A stretch of DNA of 64,000 nt from Oceaniferula flava (GCF_016811075.1 NZ_JAFBGL010000005.1:124001-188000); one strand, 5' to 3'. Shown: positions 41,931 to 54,106, counted from the stretch's first letter. The notes: generated by a model from the letters alone, not told the origin. Made by a program: numbers and translations.

Positions 41931-42440
41931 ATGAATCCTGATAAAAAATACATCATCGATGAGCTCTTCGAGCGCGTTGACAATTCCCCGTTCGTCCTCG
42001 TGGTTGATTACACCGGCATGACCGTGCCTGAGTTCGATGAACTTCGCACCCGTCTTTCCGAAAACGGCTCTGAGTGCCATGTTGCAAAAAACAGCTACAT
42101 GCGCAAAGCTCTCGAGAACGCCAACCTTCCCGACATCAGCGATCAGCTGCTCGGCCAAACAGCCTTCGTCACCGGTGAATCCGATGTCTGCGGCGCGGCC
42201 AAGACTCTGAAGAACTTCGTCAAGGAGTTCAACCGCCCTGAAGTCAAGACCGGCATCCTCGACGGCGACGTCCTTGAGCCAGCTCAAATCACTGCCCTTG
42301 CCGACCTTCCATCACGCGAAGTCCTGCTTGGTCAACTTCTCGCAGTTATCAACGCACCGGCTACCCAGCTGGCCCGCGTGCTCAACGAGCCTGCTACATC
42401 GCTGGCCCGTGTTATCCAAGCGAAACACAGCGAGGACTAA
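41931..42440 (+). CDS. rplJ: 50S ribosomal protein L10
   Basis: L10 anchors the L7/L12 stalk to the ribosome. The 169-residue protein has an N-terminal RNA-binding part (SPFVLVVDYTGMTVPEFDEL, then HVAKNSYMRKALE) and a C-terminal helix that binds L7/L12 dimers (QLARVLNEPATSLARVIQAK). It has one of the few clear Shine-Dalgarno sequences here (AAGGAG in front of the ATG). The usual L10 leader structure would have to overlap the end of rplA, since the gap is only 21 bases. Confidence 0.97.
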   Translation: MNPDKKYIIDELFERVDNSPFVLVVDYTGMTVPEFDELRTRLSENGSECHVAKNSYMRKALENANLPDISDQLLGQTAFVTGESDVCGAAKTLKNFVKEFNRPEVKTGILDGDVLEPAQITALADLPSREVLLGQLLAVINAPATQLARVLNEPATSLARVIQAKHSED

Positions 42441-42639
42441 TTTTCAGTGCCAGGCGGTGCAAATCGACTGGCTTAACTGATCGCTTCTATAGCAAACCAA
42501 ACAATCTGAACGGATGGCGTTCACCCCCTCCAGGGAAGCGCCTGATCAAAATAAGGTTCCCACGTCGGATCTTAGGCATAAGAGCTGAAATGTCCGGAAG
42601 CTCCGGGCGCGACGTAACCAACAAAAGGAGAAAAATAAA
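42441..42639 (+). other. Long rplJ-rplL gap
   Basis: These 199 bases have no credible gene. They hold a small stem TCCGGA/TCCGGG at 42593-42607 and a strong AAAAGGAG Shine-Dalgarno just before rplL. The strong ribosome-binding site fits the need for about four L7/L12 copies per L10. Confidence 0.5.
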
Positions 42640-43020
42640 ATGGCTGACTTATCAAAACTAGCTGAAGAACTGGGCAAACTCACCGTGCTTGAAGCCGCTG
42701 AGCTTGTAAAATCCCTCGAAGAAGAGTGGGGCGTTTCCGCCGCCGCTCCTGCTGCAGTTGCAGTTGCCGCCGGTGGTGGTGATGCAGGTGCTCCAGCCGA
42801 GGAAAAAACTGAATTCGACGTCGTGCTTGCTGAAGCCGGTGGTAACAAGATCGCTGTCATTAAGGCAGTGCGCGAAGTTGCTAGCGGACTCGGACTTGCA
42901 GATGCCAAGAAGCTCGTCGAGAGTGCTCCCACTCCCGTGCTTGAAGCCGCATCGAAAGAAGACGCTGAAGCAGCTAAGGCCAAGCTTGAAGAAGCTGGTG
43001 CCAAGATTGAGCTCAAGTAG
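42640..43020 (+). CDS. rplL: 50S ribosomal protein L7/L12
   Basis: L7/L12 dimers form the flexible stalk that recruits translation GTPases. The 126-residue product has the N-terminal dimerisation helices ([20 protein letters not shown]), an Ala/Gly-rich hinge ([19 protein letters not shown]) and the C-terminal factor-binding domain ([20 protein letters not shown], then KKLVE). It has a strong Shine-Dalgarno sequence, consistent with excess synthesis. Confidence 0.98.
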   Translation: MADLSKLAEELGKLTVLEAAELVKSLEEEWGVSAAAPAAVAVAAGGGDAGAPAEEKTEFDVVLAEAGGNKIAVIKAVREVASGLGLADAKKLVESAPTPVLEAASKEDAEAAKAKLEEAGAKIELK

Positions 43021-43416
43021 TCCGCTACTTGTGCCTGCCTAGACTAGTTCTAAGCAAACCAAAGCTTTCTTTGTGTGTGGTGCCTCTGCCCACCAATGTG
43101 GAACAAGCGCCACACACAAGTCAGCTACCCCAAAAAAAGACAAAAACCGCATCCACGCGCGGTATTCAGGTATGACTGCCAAGGTCAACCACGGCGGCAA
43201 AACCTCCGCAGGCATACTTGAAACCCGCTCGTGAATCGCCAGGGAAGACGTTCCCCGGACATTCACTACAACCTAACAATCTGAAGCAATCAAGCTAACT
43301 ACGGAACCCGGACTGGAAACAGTGCGGGTAATTCTGCCTAAGCGTGGAACGTTTAAATTAGCCGATTCTCAGGTTGTCATTACAAGCCAAACACCAGCTC
43401 ATACCCACTAACTATT
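43021..43416 (+). other. Gene-free rplL-rpoB region
   Basis: This 396-base interval has no credible open frame. Near its start is a strong hairpin (43069-43120). The rest has no clear promoter and ends in an A/C-rich leader before rpoB. In E. coli the same interval holds an attenuator and an RNase III site, and the length and hairpin here suggest a similar control point. Confidence 0.6.
43069..43120 (+). promoter_or_regulatory. Hairpin between rplL and rpoB (attenuator or RNase III site)
   Basis: The arms GTGTGTGGTGC (43073-43083) and GCGCCACACAC (43107-43117) pair over 11 bases with one G-U. They are extended by CTT/AAG and enclose a 23-base loop. A C/A-rich tail follows without a T-run. 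Its position fits a partial terminator or processing site that lowers rpoBC relative to ribosomal protein mRNA. Confidence 0.6.
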
Positions 43417-46400
43417 ATGGCCGAACGACGCTACTACGGAACGATCGAAGAAGTTATCGAACCACCCAACTTGATTGAAGTTCAGAGCAAATCCTACGAG
43501 GACTTTTTGCAAGAGGACATCCCAGCTTCCCAGCGCGAGGACACCGGACTTCAAGCCGTCTTCCGAGAGATCTTCCCAATCAAAAGTTACGACGAGGCGA
43601 TCACCCTCGAATTCATTTCCTATGACATGGAGGAGCCAAAGGCCACGGCCCTTCAGTCCCTGCAGACCGGTGAGACCTTCAGCGCCGCCCTTTACGTGAC
43701 TTTCAAACTGAAAGACGAAACCGGCACCAAGAAAGAGCGTGTTTACATGGGCGAAATGCCTATGATGACCCGTCGCGGCACCTTCGTCATCAACGGCGCC
43801 GAGCGTGTCATCGTTTCCCAGCTGCACCGTTCACCCGGTATCTGCTTTGAAACATCCACTCACTTGAATGGTAAGCTTCTCCATTCCTTCCGCATCATTC
43901 CCGATCGCGGATCCTGGCTTGAAACGCAGTTCGATACCAACGATCTGCTCTACGTCTATCTCGACCGTCGCCGCCGCCGTCGGAAATTCCTCGCCACCAC
44001 CTTCCTTCGCGCCATGGGATGGCCGACCGATCGTGACCTCTGCGAGCAGTTCTACAACATCGAGAAACTCAACCTCAAGAAGATCGTCAAGGACAACGAT
44101 GAAGAGGAACTCGCTCAGAAGGTGACCTTCGAGGACATCTTGGACGGCGAAGTCGTCATCGTGAAGGCTTACGAGCCAATGACCATCGGTAACGTCAACC
44201 AACTCATCGAGCTGGGCTACAAGGACGTTGAGGTGATCGATTCCCGCGAAGACGAAATCCTGCTCAAGTCCCTGAAAAAGGACCCGGCACACGATGAAGA
44301 GTCCGCCCTGAAAGACATCTACCGCAAGCTTCGCCCGGGTGATCCGCCGACCACCACCAACTCTAAGGCCCTGCTTGAGCGTCTCTTCTTCGATGAAAAA
44401 CGCTACGATCTGACCCGCGTCGGTCGTTACAAGATCAACCAAAAGCTGAAGCTGGACGTCGACTCCAACGCCCGGGTCATGGTGCCTGAGGATTTCCTCG
44501 GCGCTGTCAAATACCTCCTTCGCGTGAAGAAAGGTGAGGGTGTGCTGGATGATATTGATCACCTTGGCTCCCGCCGTGTGCGTGCCGTCGGTGAACTTCT
44601 GGGTAACCAGTGCCGTGTTGGTCTTGCCCGCACCGAGCGTCTGGTCAAGGAGCGCATGACCCTCTTCGATGTGAACCTCGAAGGCATGACTCCTCAGAAG
44701 CTGATCAACCCGAAGGCACTCAGCGCTGTGATCCGCGACTTCTTCGGTCGTTCCCAGCTGTCCCAGTTCATGGACCAGACCAACCCTCTGGCCGAGCTGA
44801 CTCACAAACGCCGTCTGTCCGCTCTCGGACCGGGAGGTTTGAACCGCGATCGTGCCGGATTCGAGGTGCGAGACGTTCACACATCCCACTACGGCCGTAT
44901 CTGCCCGATTGAGACTCCCGAGGGTCCCAATATTGGTCTGATCAACTCCCTCTGCACCTACGCCCGCATTAACGAGTTTGGTTTCATTGAGACTCCATAC
45001 CGCCAGGTCAAGGACGGCAAGGTGACCAACCAGATTGAGTATGTCACAGCCGATCAGGAAGAAGAATTCCTCATCGCCCAGGCGAACAACCCAATCGATG
45101 ACAAAGGGAATTTCCTCACCGAGAAGATCACCGCCCGTGAAAAAGGCGAGTTCATCGAGGTGGATCCTACCACCGTGCAATACATGGACGTGTCACCGAA
45201 GCAGCTCGTCTCCGTGGCTGCCGGGATCATTCCTTTCCTGGAGCACGATGATGCCAACCGTGCTCTGATGGGTGCCAACATGCAGCGCCAGGGCGTGCCG
45301 CTTCTGATTTCCGATGCCCCACTGGTGGGAACCGGACTGGAAGCCAAGGCCGCCGCTGACTCACGTGCTGTGGTCACTGCTGAGGCCGACGGCATCATCG
45401 CCGCCGCCACTGCCGAAATCATCATCACCACCAAGGATGGCGAACTGCCCGTTTCTGACGAGAAGTTCCTCTCCGACATCAACTCGGTGAAGAGCAACCC
45501 AGCGAAAGGCACCTTCGTCTATCCGCTGCGTAAGTTCATGCGCTCGAATGCCGGCACCTGCCTGAACCAGAAGCCAATTCTGAAAAAAGGCACTAAGGTG
45601 AAGGTCGGCGACGTGCTCGCTGACGGCCCCAACACCGAAGGCGGTGAACTCGCTCTGGGACGTAACGTTCTGGTCGCGTTCATGCCATGGAACGGATACA
45701 ACTTCGAGGATGCCATCGTCATCTCCGAGAAGGTGGTGAAAGAGGACATCTACACCTCCATCCACATCTCCGAGTTCGAGTGCGCTGCCCGTGACACCAA
45801 ACTGGGACCTGAGGAAATCACCCGTGATATCCCCAACGTCGGTGATGAAGCTCTGAAGAACCTGGACCACGACGGAATCATCCGCGTCGGTGCCGAGGTC
45901 AAGCCTGGCGACATCCTCGTTGGTAAGATCACACCGAAGTCCGAGACCGAACTCGCCCCTGAGGAACGCCTGCTGCGCGCCATCTTCGGTGAGAAAGCCG
46001 CGGACGTGAAGGACACCTCACTGCGTGTGCCATCCGGTTGTGTCGGTATCGTTCAAGACATTCGCGTGGTCACCCACGGTCTCGCCCGCAAGCGCGAGAA
46101 CGAGCTTGATCCAGTGAAGCTGAAGAAGCAGGTCAAGAAGATCAACGACGACTATAAGAAGAAGAAGGACCACCTCACTGAGCAGCTCACCGAGAAGCTC
46201 TCTGACATCCTTCTCGGGGAGAAAATCCCGCTTGATGTGGTCAACGCCCAGTCCGGTGAGATCATCATCCCTGCGAACCGTAAGATCACCAAGACGCTTC
46301 TTCGTAAGCTCGCCGCGATCTACGATCACATCGAAATCGATCCTTCTCCGATCCGTAACAAGATCCTGGAAATCATCTCCTCCTTCGAAAGCCGCTTCGG

Positions 46401-47358
46401 CGAGCTGGACACCGATCGCGAACGCCGCCTCGACCAACTTGAGAGTGGTGACGAAATCGATCCAGGTGCGATCAAGGAAGTGAAGGTCTTCGTCGCCGCC
46501 AAGCGTAAGCTCAGCGTCGGTGATAAGATGGCCGGTCGTCACGGTAACAAAGGGGTGGTTGCTACCATCGTTCCTGAAGAGGACATGCCTTTCCTGAGCG
46601 ACGGAACGCCCGTTGAAATCTGCCTGAACCCACTCGGTGTGCCATCTCGGATGAACGTCGGTCAGGTTCTTGAAACCCACCTCGGTGTGGCTGCCAAGGC
46701 CCTCGGATTCACCGTCGCGACTCCTATTTTCGACGGTATCCCCGAAGCCGAAATCTGGAAGTTCATGAGCAAGGCCAAGAAGGTCGACGGCGTGAAATAC
46801 GTCGGCGACAACGGCGAGCTCCGCGAACGCAAGCCCGGTGAGAAGGAAAGCAATGGTTACACCTGGATCGGTGACGGTCAGGACGGAACCATCGCTGGTA
46901 AGTCCACTCTTTACGATGGTCGCACCGGTGAAGCCTTCCAGAACCCCGTTGTGGTCGGTATGATCTACATGCTGAAACTCGGTCACTTGGTCGCGGATAA
47001 AATCCACGCCCGTGCCGTTGGTCCCTACTCCCTCGTCACCCAGCAGCCGCTCGGTGGTAAGGCACAATACGGTGGTCAGCGATTCGGTGAGATGGAGGTC
47101 TGGGCCCTCGAAGCCTACGGCGCCGCCTACACCCTGCAGGAGATCCTCACCGTTAAGTCGGATGATGTTCAAGGCCGCACACGCATCTACGAAGCCATCG
47201 TTAAAGGCGATAACAACCTGGAGGCTGGCACTCCGGAGTCGTTCAACGTTCTCATGAAGGAAATGCAGTCCCTCTGCCTCGACGTCCGCCCAGGAACGGG
47301 TGGCCAACCGAAGAAAGGTGGCGGAGCTGACTTCTCCCTCGATGACCTCACACTCTAA
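43417..47358 (+). CDS. rpoB: RNA polymerase beta subunit
   Basis: This is the beta subunit of RNA polymerase, 1313 residues. Conserved regions include the rifampicin-binding segment ([20 protein letters not shown], then [10 protein letters not shown]), [40 protein letters not shown] and the C-terminal [20 protein letters not shown]. The drug-contact residues seen (Asp, His, Arg, Ser) match the E. coli wild type. The ATG has no Shine-Dalgarno sequence before it. rpoC follows 82 bases later. Confidence 0.99.
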   Translation: MAERRYYGTIEEVIEPPNLIEVQSKSYEDFLQEDIPASQREDTGLQAVFREIFPIKSYDEAITLEFISYDMEEPKATALQSLQTGETFSAALYVTFKLKDETGTKKERVYMGEMPMMTRRGTFVINGAERVIVSQLHRSPGICFETSTHLNGKLLHSFRIIPDRGSWLETQFDTNDLLYVYLDRRRRRRKFLATTFLRAMGWPTDRDLCEQFYNIEKLNLKKIVKDNDEEELAQKVTFEDILDGEVVIVKAYEPMTIGNVNQLIELGYKDVEVIDSREDEILLKSLKKDPAHDEESALKDIYRKLRPGDPPTTTNSKALLERLFFDEKRYDLTRVGRYKINQKLKLDVDSNARVMVPEDFLGAVKYLLRVKKGEGVLDDIDHLGSRRVRAVGELLGNQCRVGLARTERLVKERMTLFDVNLEGMTPQKLINPKALSAVIRDFFGRSQLSQFMDQTNPLAELTHKRRLSALGPGGLNRDRAGFEVRDVHTSHYGRICPIETPEGPNIGLINSLCTYARINEFGFIETPYRQVKDGKVTNQIEYVTADQEEEFLIAQANNPIDDKGNFLTEKITAREKGEFIEVDPTTVQYMDVSPKQLVSVAAGIIPFLEHDDANRALMGANMQRQGVPLLISDAPLVGTGLEAKAAADSRAVVTAEADGIIAAATAEIIITTKDGELPVSDEKFLSDINSVKSNPAKGTFVYPLRKFMRSNAGTCLNQKPILKKGTKVKVGDVLADGPNTEGGELALGRNVLVAFMPWNGYNFEDAIVISEKVVKEDIYTSIHISEFECAARDTKLGPEEITRDIPNVGDEALKNLDHDGIIRVGAEVKPGDILVGKITPKSETELAPEERLLRAIFGEKAADVKDTSLRVPSGCVGIVQDIRVVTHGLARKRENELDPVKLKKQVKKINDDYKKKKDHLTEQLTEKLSDILLGEKIPLDVVNAQSGEIIIPANRKITKTLLRKLAAIYDHIEIDPSPIRNKILEIISSFESRFGELDTDRERRLDQLESGDEIDPGAIKEVKVFVAAKRKLSVGDKMAGRHGNKGVVATIVPEEDMPFLSDGTPVEICLNPLGVPSRMNVGQVLETHLGVAAKALGFTVATPIFDGIPEAEIWKFMSKAKKVDGVKYVGDNGELRERKPGEKESNGYTWIGDGQDGTIAGKSTLYDGRTGEAFQNPVVVGMIYMLKLGHLVADKIHARAVGPYSLVTQQPLGGKAQYGGQRFGEMEVWALEAYGAAYTLQEILTVKSDDVQGRTRIYEAIVKGDNNLEAGTPESFNVLMKEMQSLCLDVRPGTGGQPKKGGGADFSLDDLTL

Positions 47359-47397
47359 CCGCAGTAACAAACAACAACCGTCGCGTAAGCGGCGGCT

Positions 47398-47435
47398 CAC
47401 ACTTGAAACTTAAAACTTAAATCTTAAATCTTATT
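47398..47435. repeat. Word repeat (ACTTGAAACTTAAAACTTAA) before rpoC
   Basis: The rpoB-rpoC gap ends in repeated (T/C)TTGAAACTTAAAACTTAAATCTT words, just before the rpoC ATG. The run shares ACTTGAAACTT with the reverse strand of the galE upstream repeat. It is A/T-rich and unstructured, so it may serve as a ribosome-friendly leader. Confidence 0.4.
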
Positions 47436-47440
47436 ATAAT

Positions 47441-50400
47441 ATGAGCGTTGAAAATAATCTGCGTGAACTCTTCGGGGTCAATGAAAAGCCTGAACAGTTC
47501 GATCACGTCGCTATCACCGTGGCCTCTCCGGACATCATCCGTAGCTGGTCCAGTGGCGAAGTGCTCAACCCTGAAACCATTAACTACCGGACCTTCAAGC
47601 CTGAGAAAGGCGGTCTGTTCTGCGAACGCATCTTCGGTCCCACCCGTGACTGGGAGTGTGCTTGCGGTAAATACAAGCGTATCAAACACAAAGGCGTGGT
47701 CTGTGACCGCTGCGGTGTGGAAGTGACCCTGTCCCGCGTTCGTCGTGAGCGCATGGGCCACATCGAGCTCGCTGTGCCTGTTTCCCACATTTGGTTCTAC
47801 AAGTGTATGCCATCCCGCATCGGCCTGATCCTCGATCTCGCCGCCCGTCAGCTGGAGCGCATCATTTACTACGAGGACTACGTGGTGACCGACGTCGGAA
47901 GCTCCGAGCTCCAGCTTGGTCAGCTTCTCAGCGAACACGAACTCTTCGATGCCGAGGACGCCTACGGTGAAGGAAACTTCACCGCCGAAATGGGTGCCGA
48001 AGCTCTGCAGTCACTGCTCAGCCAGGTGAAACTCGCCGAACTGACCGTGCAGCTGGAAGAGGAAATGCTGAACACCCGCTCGAAGCAGACTAAGAAGAAA
48101 CTCGCCAAGCGTATCAAGCTGGCCCGTGGCTTCGATCAGTCCAACACTCGCCCCGAGTGGATGGTCATGAACGTGCTTCCTGTGATCCCGCCCGATCTTC
48201 GTCCGCTGGTGCCACTGGAAGGTGGTCGCTTCGCGACTTCCGATCTGAACGACCTCTACCGTCGTGTCATCAACCGGAACAACCGACTGAAGAACCTGCT
48301 GAAACTCAAGACCCCTGACGTCATCATCCGTAACGAGAAGCGCATGCTGCAGGAAGCTGTGGACGCCCTCTTTGATAACGGTCGTCACGGCCGCGCCGTC
48401 ACCGGTGCGGGTAACCGTGCACTGAAGTCGCTTTCCGACATGCTGAAAGGTAAGGGTGGACGTTTCCGTCAGAACCTTCTCGGTAAGCGGGTCGATTACT
48501 CCGGCCGTTCCGTGATTGTGATTGGACCTGAGCTGAAGCTTGGCCAGTGTGGTCTTCCCAAGAAGATGGCACTCACCTTGTTTGAGCCCTTCATCATCCG
48601 CCGCTTGAAAGAGCTCGGCTACTGCCACACCGTGCGTAGTGCCAAGAAGATGATCGACCGCAAGACCACCGAGGTCTGGGACATCCTTGAAGAGGTGACC
48701 AAAGGCCACCCGGTGATGCTGAACCGTGCTCCTACTCTGCACCGTTTGTCCATCCAGGCATTCGAGCCTGTGCTGATCGAGGGTTCCGCGCTCCGTGTGC
48801 ACCCGCTGGTTTGTACTGCTTACAATGCTGACTTCGATGGTGACCAGATGGCTGTGCACGTGCCACTTTCCGTGGAAGCACAGATGGAAGCCCGCCAGCT
48901 GATGCTTGCGCCTAACAACATCTTCTCACCTGCCTCCGGTAAGCCGATCACGGTTCCTTCCCAGGATATCATTCTCGGTTCCTACTACCTCACCTACGCA
49001 CGTCAGCTGACGGCGAAGGAACTTGAGGCGCAGAAGGAAGTGCACCTGCCGCTGTTCGAAAACACCACCGAGGTGGAATACGCCATTGCTTCACGCAAGG
49101 TGGGCTACCACGACTGGATTCGTCTGCGTAACCCGGATTACCAAGGTGGTGAAAAACCTTACGGTGAGTCGGAGCCTAAAATCATCCGCACCACACCTGG
49201 TCGTGTTCGTTTCAATGAAATCTGGCCATCCGGTCTTGGTTTCATCAACTTCAACGTTGGTAAGAAACAAATCGGTGACATCATCTGGCGCTGCTACCAA
49301 GTGGCAGGTCAGGCCGGCACCGTGCTGGTTCTGGACGATCTCAAGAGCCTCGGTTTCAAAGAAGCTACCCGTTCCGGAATTTCCATTGGTATCATCGACA
49401 TGGTGGTGCCTGAGGAGAAAGTCGGCGAGCTTGAGAAAGCTTACGCGGAAGTGGAAAAAGTCACCAAGCAATACCGTAACGGTGTCATCACTGACAACGA
49501 GCGCTATCAGCAGGTGATCGATATTTGGACCCACGCTTCCGACAACATCGCGGATGCCCTCTACCGTAAACTGGAACACAACGAAGGCGACAAGCTCGTC
49601 AACCCACTGTTCCTGATGGTTGACTCCGGTGCTCGTGGTAACAAGCAGCAGATTAAGCAGCTCTCCGGTATGCGCGGTCTGATGGCCAAACCGTCCGGTG
49701 ACATTATCGAACGCCCAATTACGTCCAACTTCCGTGAAGGTCTGTCGGTGCTGGAATACTTCATTTCCACCCACGGTGCGCGTAAAGGTCTTGCCGATAC
49801 CGCTCTGAAGACAGCTGACTCCGGTTACATGACCCGTAAGCTGGTGGATGTTTCCCAGGATGTGATCATCTATGAGGAAGACTGTGGCACCGTCAACGGT
49901 ATCACCGCCATCCCAATCATCGAGAACGATGAGGAAGCCGCTTCCCTGGCATCACGTATCTACGGTCGTGTTTCCGGTGAAAAAGTGGTCGATCCCGTTA
50001 GCGGTGACGTCGTCCTGAAAGTCGGTCAGATGATCGGCGAGAAGGAAGCGAACAAGATTGAGGAACTCGGCTTCGAGCGTCTGAAGATCCGTTCCACTCT
50101 GACCTGTGAGGCTGATCGTGGTTGCTGTCAAAAGTGCTACGGCCTGAACCTCGCGTCCGGTAAACTCGCCAAGATCGGTGAAGCGGTCGGCATCGTCGCC
50201 GCCCAGTCCATCGGTGAGCCCGGAACGCAGCTGACCATGCGAACCTTCCACGTGGGTGGTGTGGCATCGTCCTCCTTCAAACAGCCTATCATCAAAGCAA
50301 AGAACTCCGGTATCGTTGCTTACAAGGATGTGCGCGCCGTTAAGGATGCCGATGGCAACTTCGTTTCCCTCAGCAAAAAAGGTGAAATCACCATCAAGAA

Positions 50401-51637
50401 CAAGGATGGCCTCGTGCTTGAATCCTACAGCTTGGTGATGGGTTCCGCGATCTCCATCCCAGATGGTGAGAAAGTGAAAAAGGGTCAGACCTTCGTCACT
50501 TGGGATCCATACAACGTGCCAATTCTCACGGAAAAAGCCGGTAAGGTTGAATTCCGCGACATGATCAAAGGCATCACCGTTCAGTCGGAAACCGATAAGG
50601 AAACCGGCAAGAAGGGTATGGTGGTCACTGAGCACAAAGAGGACTTGCACCCGCAGGTTGTCATCGTGGACAAAGATTCCGGTGAAGTGGTTGCCAGCGC
50701 ATCCATCCCTGTCGGCGCTCACCTTTCCGTCAAGGAAGGTCAAGCCGTCAAAGGTGGTGCTCAACTTGCCAGAACACCTCGTAAGATCGCCAAGACTGGT
50801 GATATTACCGGGGGTCTGCCACGTATTGCCGAGCTCTTCGAAGCCCGTCGCCCGAAAGAGGCTTGCACCATCGCCAAGATCGACGGTGAAGTTTCCTACG
50901 GACCAAACGTGCGTGGTAAGAAGAAGGTCATCGTCACCGACATGGAGACCGGCGAACATGCCGATCACCTGGTGCCCATGGGCAAACACATCATCGTCGG
51001 AGAAGGCGAAACCGTCCGCCGTGGTGACCAGATCACTGAGGGCCCAGTTTCACCTGACGACCTGCTCGAAGCCTGTGGTGCGCAAGCACTGCAAGAGCAC
51101 CTTACCAACGAGGTGCAGCGCGTTTACCGTCTGCAGGGTGTGGAGATCAATGACAAGCACATTGAAATCGTCATCCGCCAGATGCTGCGCAAGGTGAAGA
51201 TCACCGAGCCAGGCGATACCGAATTCCTCTGGGGCGATCAAATCGACCGCACCACCTTCAAGAAGGAAAACGAATCCGTGGTTGCCCAAGGTGGTAAAGC
51301 GGCTGAGTCCGAGCCAGTGCTTCTGGGTATCACCAAAGCCTCTCTCGAGACCGAGTCGTTCATCTCTGCGGCTTCCTTCCAGGACACCACACGGGTGCTG
51401 ACCGATGCCTCCACCGTTGGACGTGTCGATCACCTCCGCGGCTTCAAGGAGAACGTCATCATGGGTCACCTGATCCCAGCCGGAACCGGCTTCCATCAGC
51501 ACCGTGACACCAAGATCGAGTTCACCGTTGAAGAACCAGAGCCTGTGAAGGCTGAGCCAGAAGAAGGTGCCGAAGGCGCTGTTGATGGCGAAGTGGCACC
51601 AGTCACTGACGGTCCTTCCGAGGAAGCCAGCGCTTAA
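47441..51637 (+). CDS. rpoC: RNA polymerase beta' subunit
   Basis: This is the catalytic beta' subunit, 1398 residues. It has the N-terminal zinc site ([20 protein letters not shown]), the active-centre Mg loop [12 protein letters not shown] and the second zinc site ([13 protein letters not shown]). The trigger-loop and bridge-helix region [18 protein letters not shown] is present, and the protein ends in an acidic low-complexity tail ([20 protein letters not shown]). The normal order of motifs is kept. A strong terminator follows. Confidence 0.99.
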   Translation: MSVENNLRELFGVNEKPEQFDHVAITVASPDIIRSWSSGEVLNPETINYRTFKPEKGGLFCERIFGPTRDWECACGKYKRIKHKGVVCDRCGVEVTLSRVRRERMGHIELAVPVSHIWFYKCMPSRIGLILDLAARQLERIIYYEDYVVTDVGSSELQLGQLLSEHELFDAEDAYGEGNFTAEMGAEALQSLLSQVKLAELTVQLEEEMLNTRSKQTKKKLAKRIKLARGFDQSNTRPEWMVMNVLPVIPPDLRPLVPLEGGRFATSDLNDLYRRVINRNNRLKNLLKLKTPDVIIRNEKRMLQEAVDALFDNGRHGRAVTGAGNRALKSLSDMLKGKGGRFRQNLLGKRVDYSGRSVIVIGPELKLGQCGLPKKMALTLFEPFIIRRLKELGYCHTVRSAKKMIDRKTTEVWDILEEVTKGHPVMLNRAPTLHRLSIQAFEPVLIEGSALRVHPLVCTAYNADFDGDQMAVHVPLSVEAQMEARQLMLAPNNIFSPASGKPITVPSQDIILGSYYLTYARQLTAKELEAQKEVHLPLFENTTEVEYAIASRKVGYHDWIRLRNPDYQGGEKPYGESEPKIIRTTPGRVRFNEIWPSGLGFINFNVGKKQIGDIIWRCYQVAGQAGTVLVLDDLKSLGFKEATRSGISIGIIDMVVPEEKVGELEKAYAEVEKVTKQYRNGVITDNERYQQVIDIWTHASDNIADALYRKLEHNEGDKLVNPLFLMVDSGARGNKQQIKQLSGMRGLMAKPSGDIIERPITSNFREGLSVLEYFISTHGARKGLADTALKTADSGYMTRKLVDVSQDVIIYEEDCGTVNGITAIPIIENDEEAASLASRIYGRVSGEKVVDPVSGDVVLKVGQMIGEKEANKIEELGFERLKIRSTLTCEADRGCCQKCYGLNLASGKLAKIGEAVGIVAAQSIGEPGTQLTMRTFHVGGVASSSFKQPIIKAKNSGIVAYKDVRAVKDADGNFVSLSKKGEITIKNKDGLVLESYSLVMGSAISIPDGEKVKKGQTFVTWDPYNVPILTEKAGKVEFRDMIKGITVQSETDKETGKKGMVVTEHKEDLHPQVVIVDKDSGEVVASASIPVGAHLSVKEGQAVKGGAQLARTPRKIAKTGDITGGLPRIAELFEARRPKEACTIAKIDGEVSYGPNVRGKKKVIVTDMETGEHADHLVPMGKHIIVGEGETVRRGDQITEGPVSPDDLLEACGAQALQEHLTNEVQRVYRLQGVEINDKHIEIVIRQMLRKVKITEPGDTEFLWGDQIDRTTFKKENESVVAQGGKAAESEPVLLGITKASLETESFISAASFQDTTRVLTDASTVGRVDHLRGFKENVIMGHLIPAGTGFHQHRDTKIEFTVEEPEPVKAEPEEGAEGAVDGEVAPVTDGPSEEASA

Positions 51638-51657
51638 TCGCTGACGTCAATATTCTC

Positions 51658-51692
51658 AAGCCCGGTAGCGCAATGCGTTGCCGGGCTTTTTT
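51658..51692 (+). terminator. Rho-independent terminator after rpoC
   Basis: AAGCCCGG (51658-51665) and CCGGGCTT (51681-51688) form the stem, and the T-run is at 51687-51692. It ends the tuf-rpoC block. The 150 bases after it before the sulfatase start contain nothing else that I recognise. Confidence 0.88.
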
Positions 51693-51850
51693 GTGCCCAG
51701 ATGCTGCTGGGTAGCGACCGATGTTGGCAGCTACGGCGGAGGAATTTTTCCAAGCATAGGCATCAAAGCGAGCTAGTGCTGGGTATCGGGCGGCGGTGGT
51801 TTTTTCCACCTTGACGGATGCGCACTGGGAGAGATAGCTCAGGGTATTCT

Positions 51851-54061
51851 ATGGTTCATTATCTCAGATCCGGCATCTTTTTGCTTCTCTCCGTCTGCCT
51901 CATTCACTCCGCCCTGGCCGCTCCGGCGAAGGCAGGCAAGGCACCGAATGTGATTTATATTTTGGTCGATGACATGGGCTACTCCGATCTCGGCTGCTAC
52001 GGCGGCGAAATCGAGACTCCGAACATCGACAGCTTGGCCAAGGCGGGGGTGAAGTTTCGGCATTTTTACAATGCGTCGAAATGTGAAACCTCGCGCACGG
52101 CATTGATGTCCGGCCTCTATCACGGGCGGGGCTACAATGCCACCGGCGGTGCGACCTTGGCCGAGGCTGTGAAGTCGGCTGGCTATCGCACCTACGGTGT
52201 GGGTAAATGGCACCTTGGCACCGGCGACCTGATTCCGGTCAAGCAAGGTTTCGACCACTTTTACGGATTCTACGCCGGTTACTCTAACTTTTTCCCGAAG
52301 GGGATCGGTAAGAAATCGATCAAGCGGGATGCTGCTGCGGCGAATGATTTTGTCTCGGCCTATCCAGACAAGCATTTTGCCATCACCTCGGAGCATGTCA
52401 GCAGTCAGAAAACCTTTCCCAAAGACTACTATCTCACCGATGCCTTGGGGGATAATGCGGTCGCTTTCATCAAGCACTCGGTCAAGCAACATGCGGATCA
52501 ACCGTTTTTCATGTATCTCGCCTTCAATGCGCCCCACACGCCGCTGCAGGCACCGAAGAAGTTGATCAACAAATACCGCAACAAGTATTCCGCCGGCTGG
52601 GATAAGATGCGGGAGAAAAAATGGCAGCGGCAGAAGGAGCTGGGCTTGATCGATCCGGCCTGGAAACTTCCGGCCCTGCGCGATGATATCCCGCAGTGGG
52701 AGAGTTTGACGAAGGTGCAGCAAGACCTGGAGCAGCACCGCCGCGCCGTGTATGCCGCGATGATTGATTCGGTGGATCAGAACGTCGGTAAAGTGCTCAA
52801 GCAGCTGGCGGACAGTGGCATCGATGAGAACACCCTGGTGGTTTTCACCAGCGACAACGGGGCCCAAGCATTTGACAACACACCGAACCGCAAGGTGGAG
52901 CCCTCGGCAGAAAATTCACGCTGGAGCATGGGGCCTGCTTGGGCGGCCTACAGCAACGCTCCCTTCCGCTACTACAAACAATCGCAGCACCAGGGTGGCA
53001 TTTGCGCTCCCTTCGTCGCTCGCTGGCCCGCGAAGATTGCGGCGGGCACCCTCACCGATCAGCCGGGGCACGTGGTGGATATCATGGCGACCTTGGTGGA
53101 CATTGCCGATGTTGATTATGCGGCACTGAAGAAAAATGATGGCACCGCGGTGCCTCCGATGGACGGCAAGAGCCTACTGCCTATTTTCGAAGGGAAATCC
53201 CGGCCAAAACCCGACTTCTGGGGCTTCGAGTTTGGCAACAGCGAGTTTGCCGTGATTCAGGGCGACTGGAAACTGGTCGCTTTCAGCAGCAGTCCGTGGC
53301 GTTTGTATAACCTCAAAGATGATCGCACCGAAACGAACAACCTCCGCTGGGAGCACCCGGAGAAAGTCACCGAGCTGGCCGCTCTTTATGATCAATGGGG
53401 GAAGGACACCTTCGGCAATTCCAAGCGGACCTACGCGAACCGAGATACCCGCAAACAACTGAACCAAGAGCTACGCTACGCCAAGGTGCTCAAGGGTGGT
53501 TTGTATCAGAACCCAAGTGTCGACATCACCCTGAGCAACATCGGCCCAGGCGCTGCGGCGAGCATGAATGATCACTGGGAGTTCTACCTGACGCAGACAT
53601 CCGCCGCAGGTTTGGCCGGATCATCCGACAGTGTCACCCTAGCGCATAAGGCGATGGTCGGAGATGGCAAACTGATCGCTCAAGTGGAAACCATGAGCAA
53701 GATGGCCGCCAAAGGGCAGGCCGGGATCATGCTGCGTGCGACCGCTGACACGGGGAGCGCAATGGTCATGTTGGGGGTCACTCCGACTGGGGAGCTTGTG
53801 CAATCGGTGCGCACTCGATCCAAGGCATCGCTCAGCTCGGACACGCTAGCCAAAGGATTGAAGTTACCGGTTTTCCTGAAACTCAAGCGTCAGGGGAATG
53901 TTTTCACCCCCTCGTATTCCGCCGATGGCATGACGTGGACTGATCTGAAACCGCTCCAGCTGTCGATGCCTCGTGAGCTTTTAGGTGGGGTCGCCACTTT
54001 CTCCGGAAGCACCGACCAGCGAGCCACTGCGATCTTTCGCGAGTGGCAGATGGGCCAATAG
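51851..54061 (+). CDS. Secreted sulfatase with C-terminal beta-sandwich domain
   Basis: This exported enzyme of the alkaline-phosphatase/sulfatase family probably removes sulfate from algal or host polysaccharides. From the ATG at 51851 (736 residues) there is a signal peptide (MVHYLRSGIFLLLSVCLIHS). Metal ligands Asp40/Asp41 lie in ILVDDMGYSDLG. The sulfatase site is KCETSRTALMSGLYHGRG with Cys78 as the formylglycine precursor, and VGKWHLG and TSDNGA are also present. The motif C-E-T-S-R departs from C-x-P/A-x-R. Residues after about 560 form a DUF1349/ConA-like sandwich (AGIMLRATADTGSAMVMLGV, then YSADGMTWTDL), probably for binding sugar. No sulfatase-maturing enzyme is nearby. Confidence 0.92.
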   Translation: MVHYLRSGIFLLLSVCLIHSALAAPAKAGKAPNVIYILVDDMGYSDLGCYGGEIETPNIDSLAKAGVKFRHFYNASKCETSRTALMSGLYHGRGYNATGGATLAEAVKSAGYRTYGVGKWHLGTGDLIPVKQGFDHFYGFYAGYSNFFPKGIGKKSIKRDAAAANDFVSAYPDKHFAITSEHVSSQKTFPKDYYLTDALGDNAVAFIKHSVKQHADQPFFMYLAFNAPHTPLQAPKKLINKYRNKYSAGWDKMREKKWQRQKELGLIDPAWKLPALRDDIPQWESLTKVQQDLEQHRRAVYAAMIDSVDQNVGKVLKQLADSGIDENTLVVFTSDNGAQAFDNTPNRKVEPSAENSRWSMGPAWAAYSNAPFRYYKQSQHQGGICAPFVARWPAKIAAGTLTDQPGHVVDIMATLVDIADVDYAALKKNDGTAVPPMDGKSLLPIFEGKSRPKPDFWGFEFGNSEFAVIQGDWKLVAFSSSPWRLYNLKDDRTETNNLRWEHPEKVTELAALYDQWGKDTFGNSKRTYANRDTRKQLNQELRYAKVLKGGLYQNPSVDITLSNIGPGAAASMNDHWEFYLTQTSAAGLAGSSDSVTLAHKAMVGDGKLIAQVETMSKMAAKGQAGIMLRATADTGSAMVMLGVTPTGELVQSVRTRSKASLSSDTLAKGLKLPVFLKLKRQGNVFTPSYSADGMTWTDLKPLQLSMPRELLGGVATFSGSTDQRATAIFREWQMGQ

Positions 54062-54106
54062 TGGATCTTCCATGGCAATCGTGATGCTTTGTGCTAGGAT
54101 GCTTTC

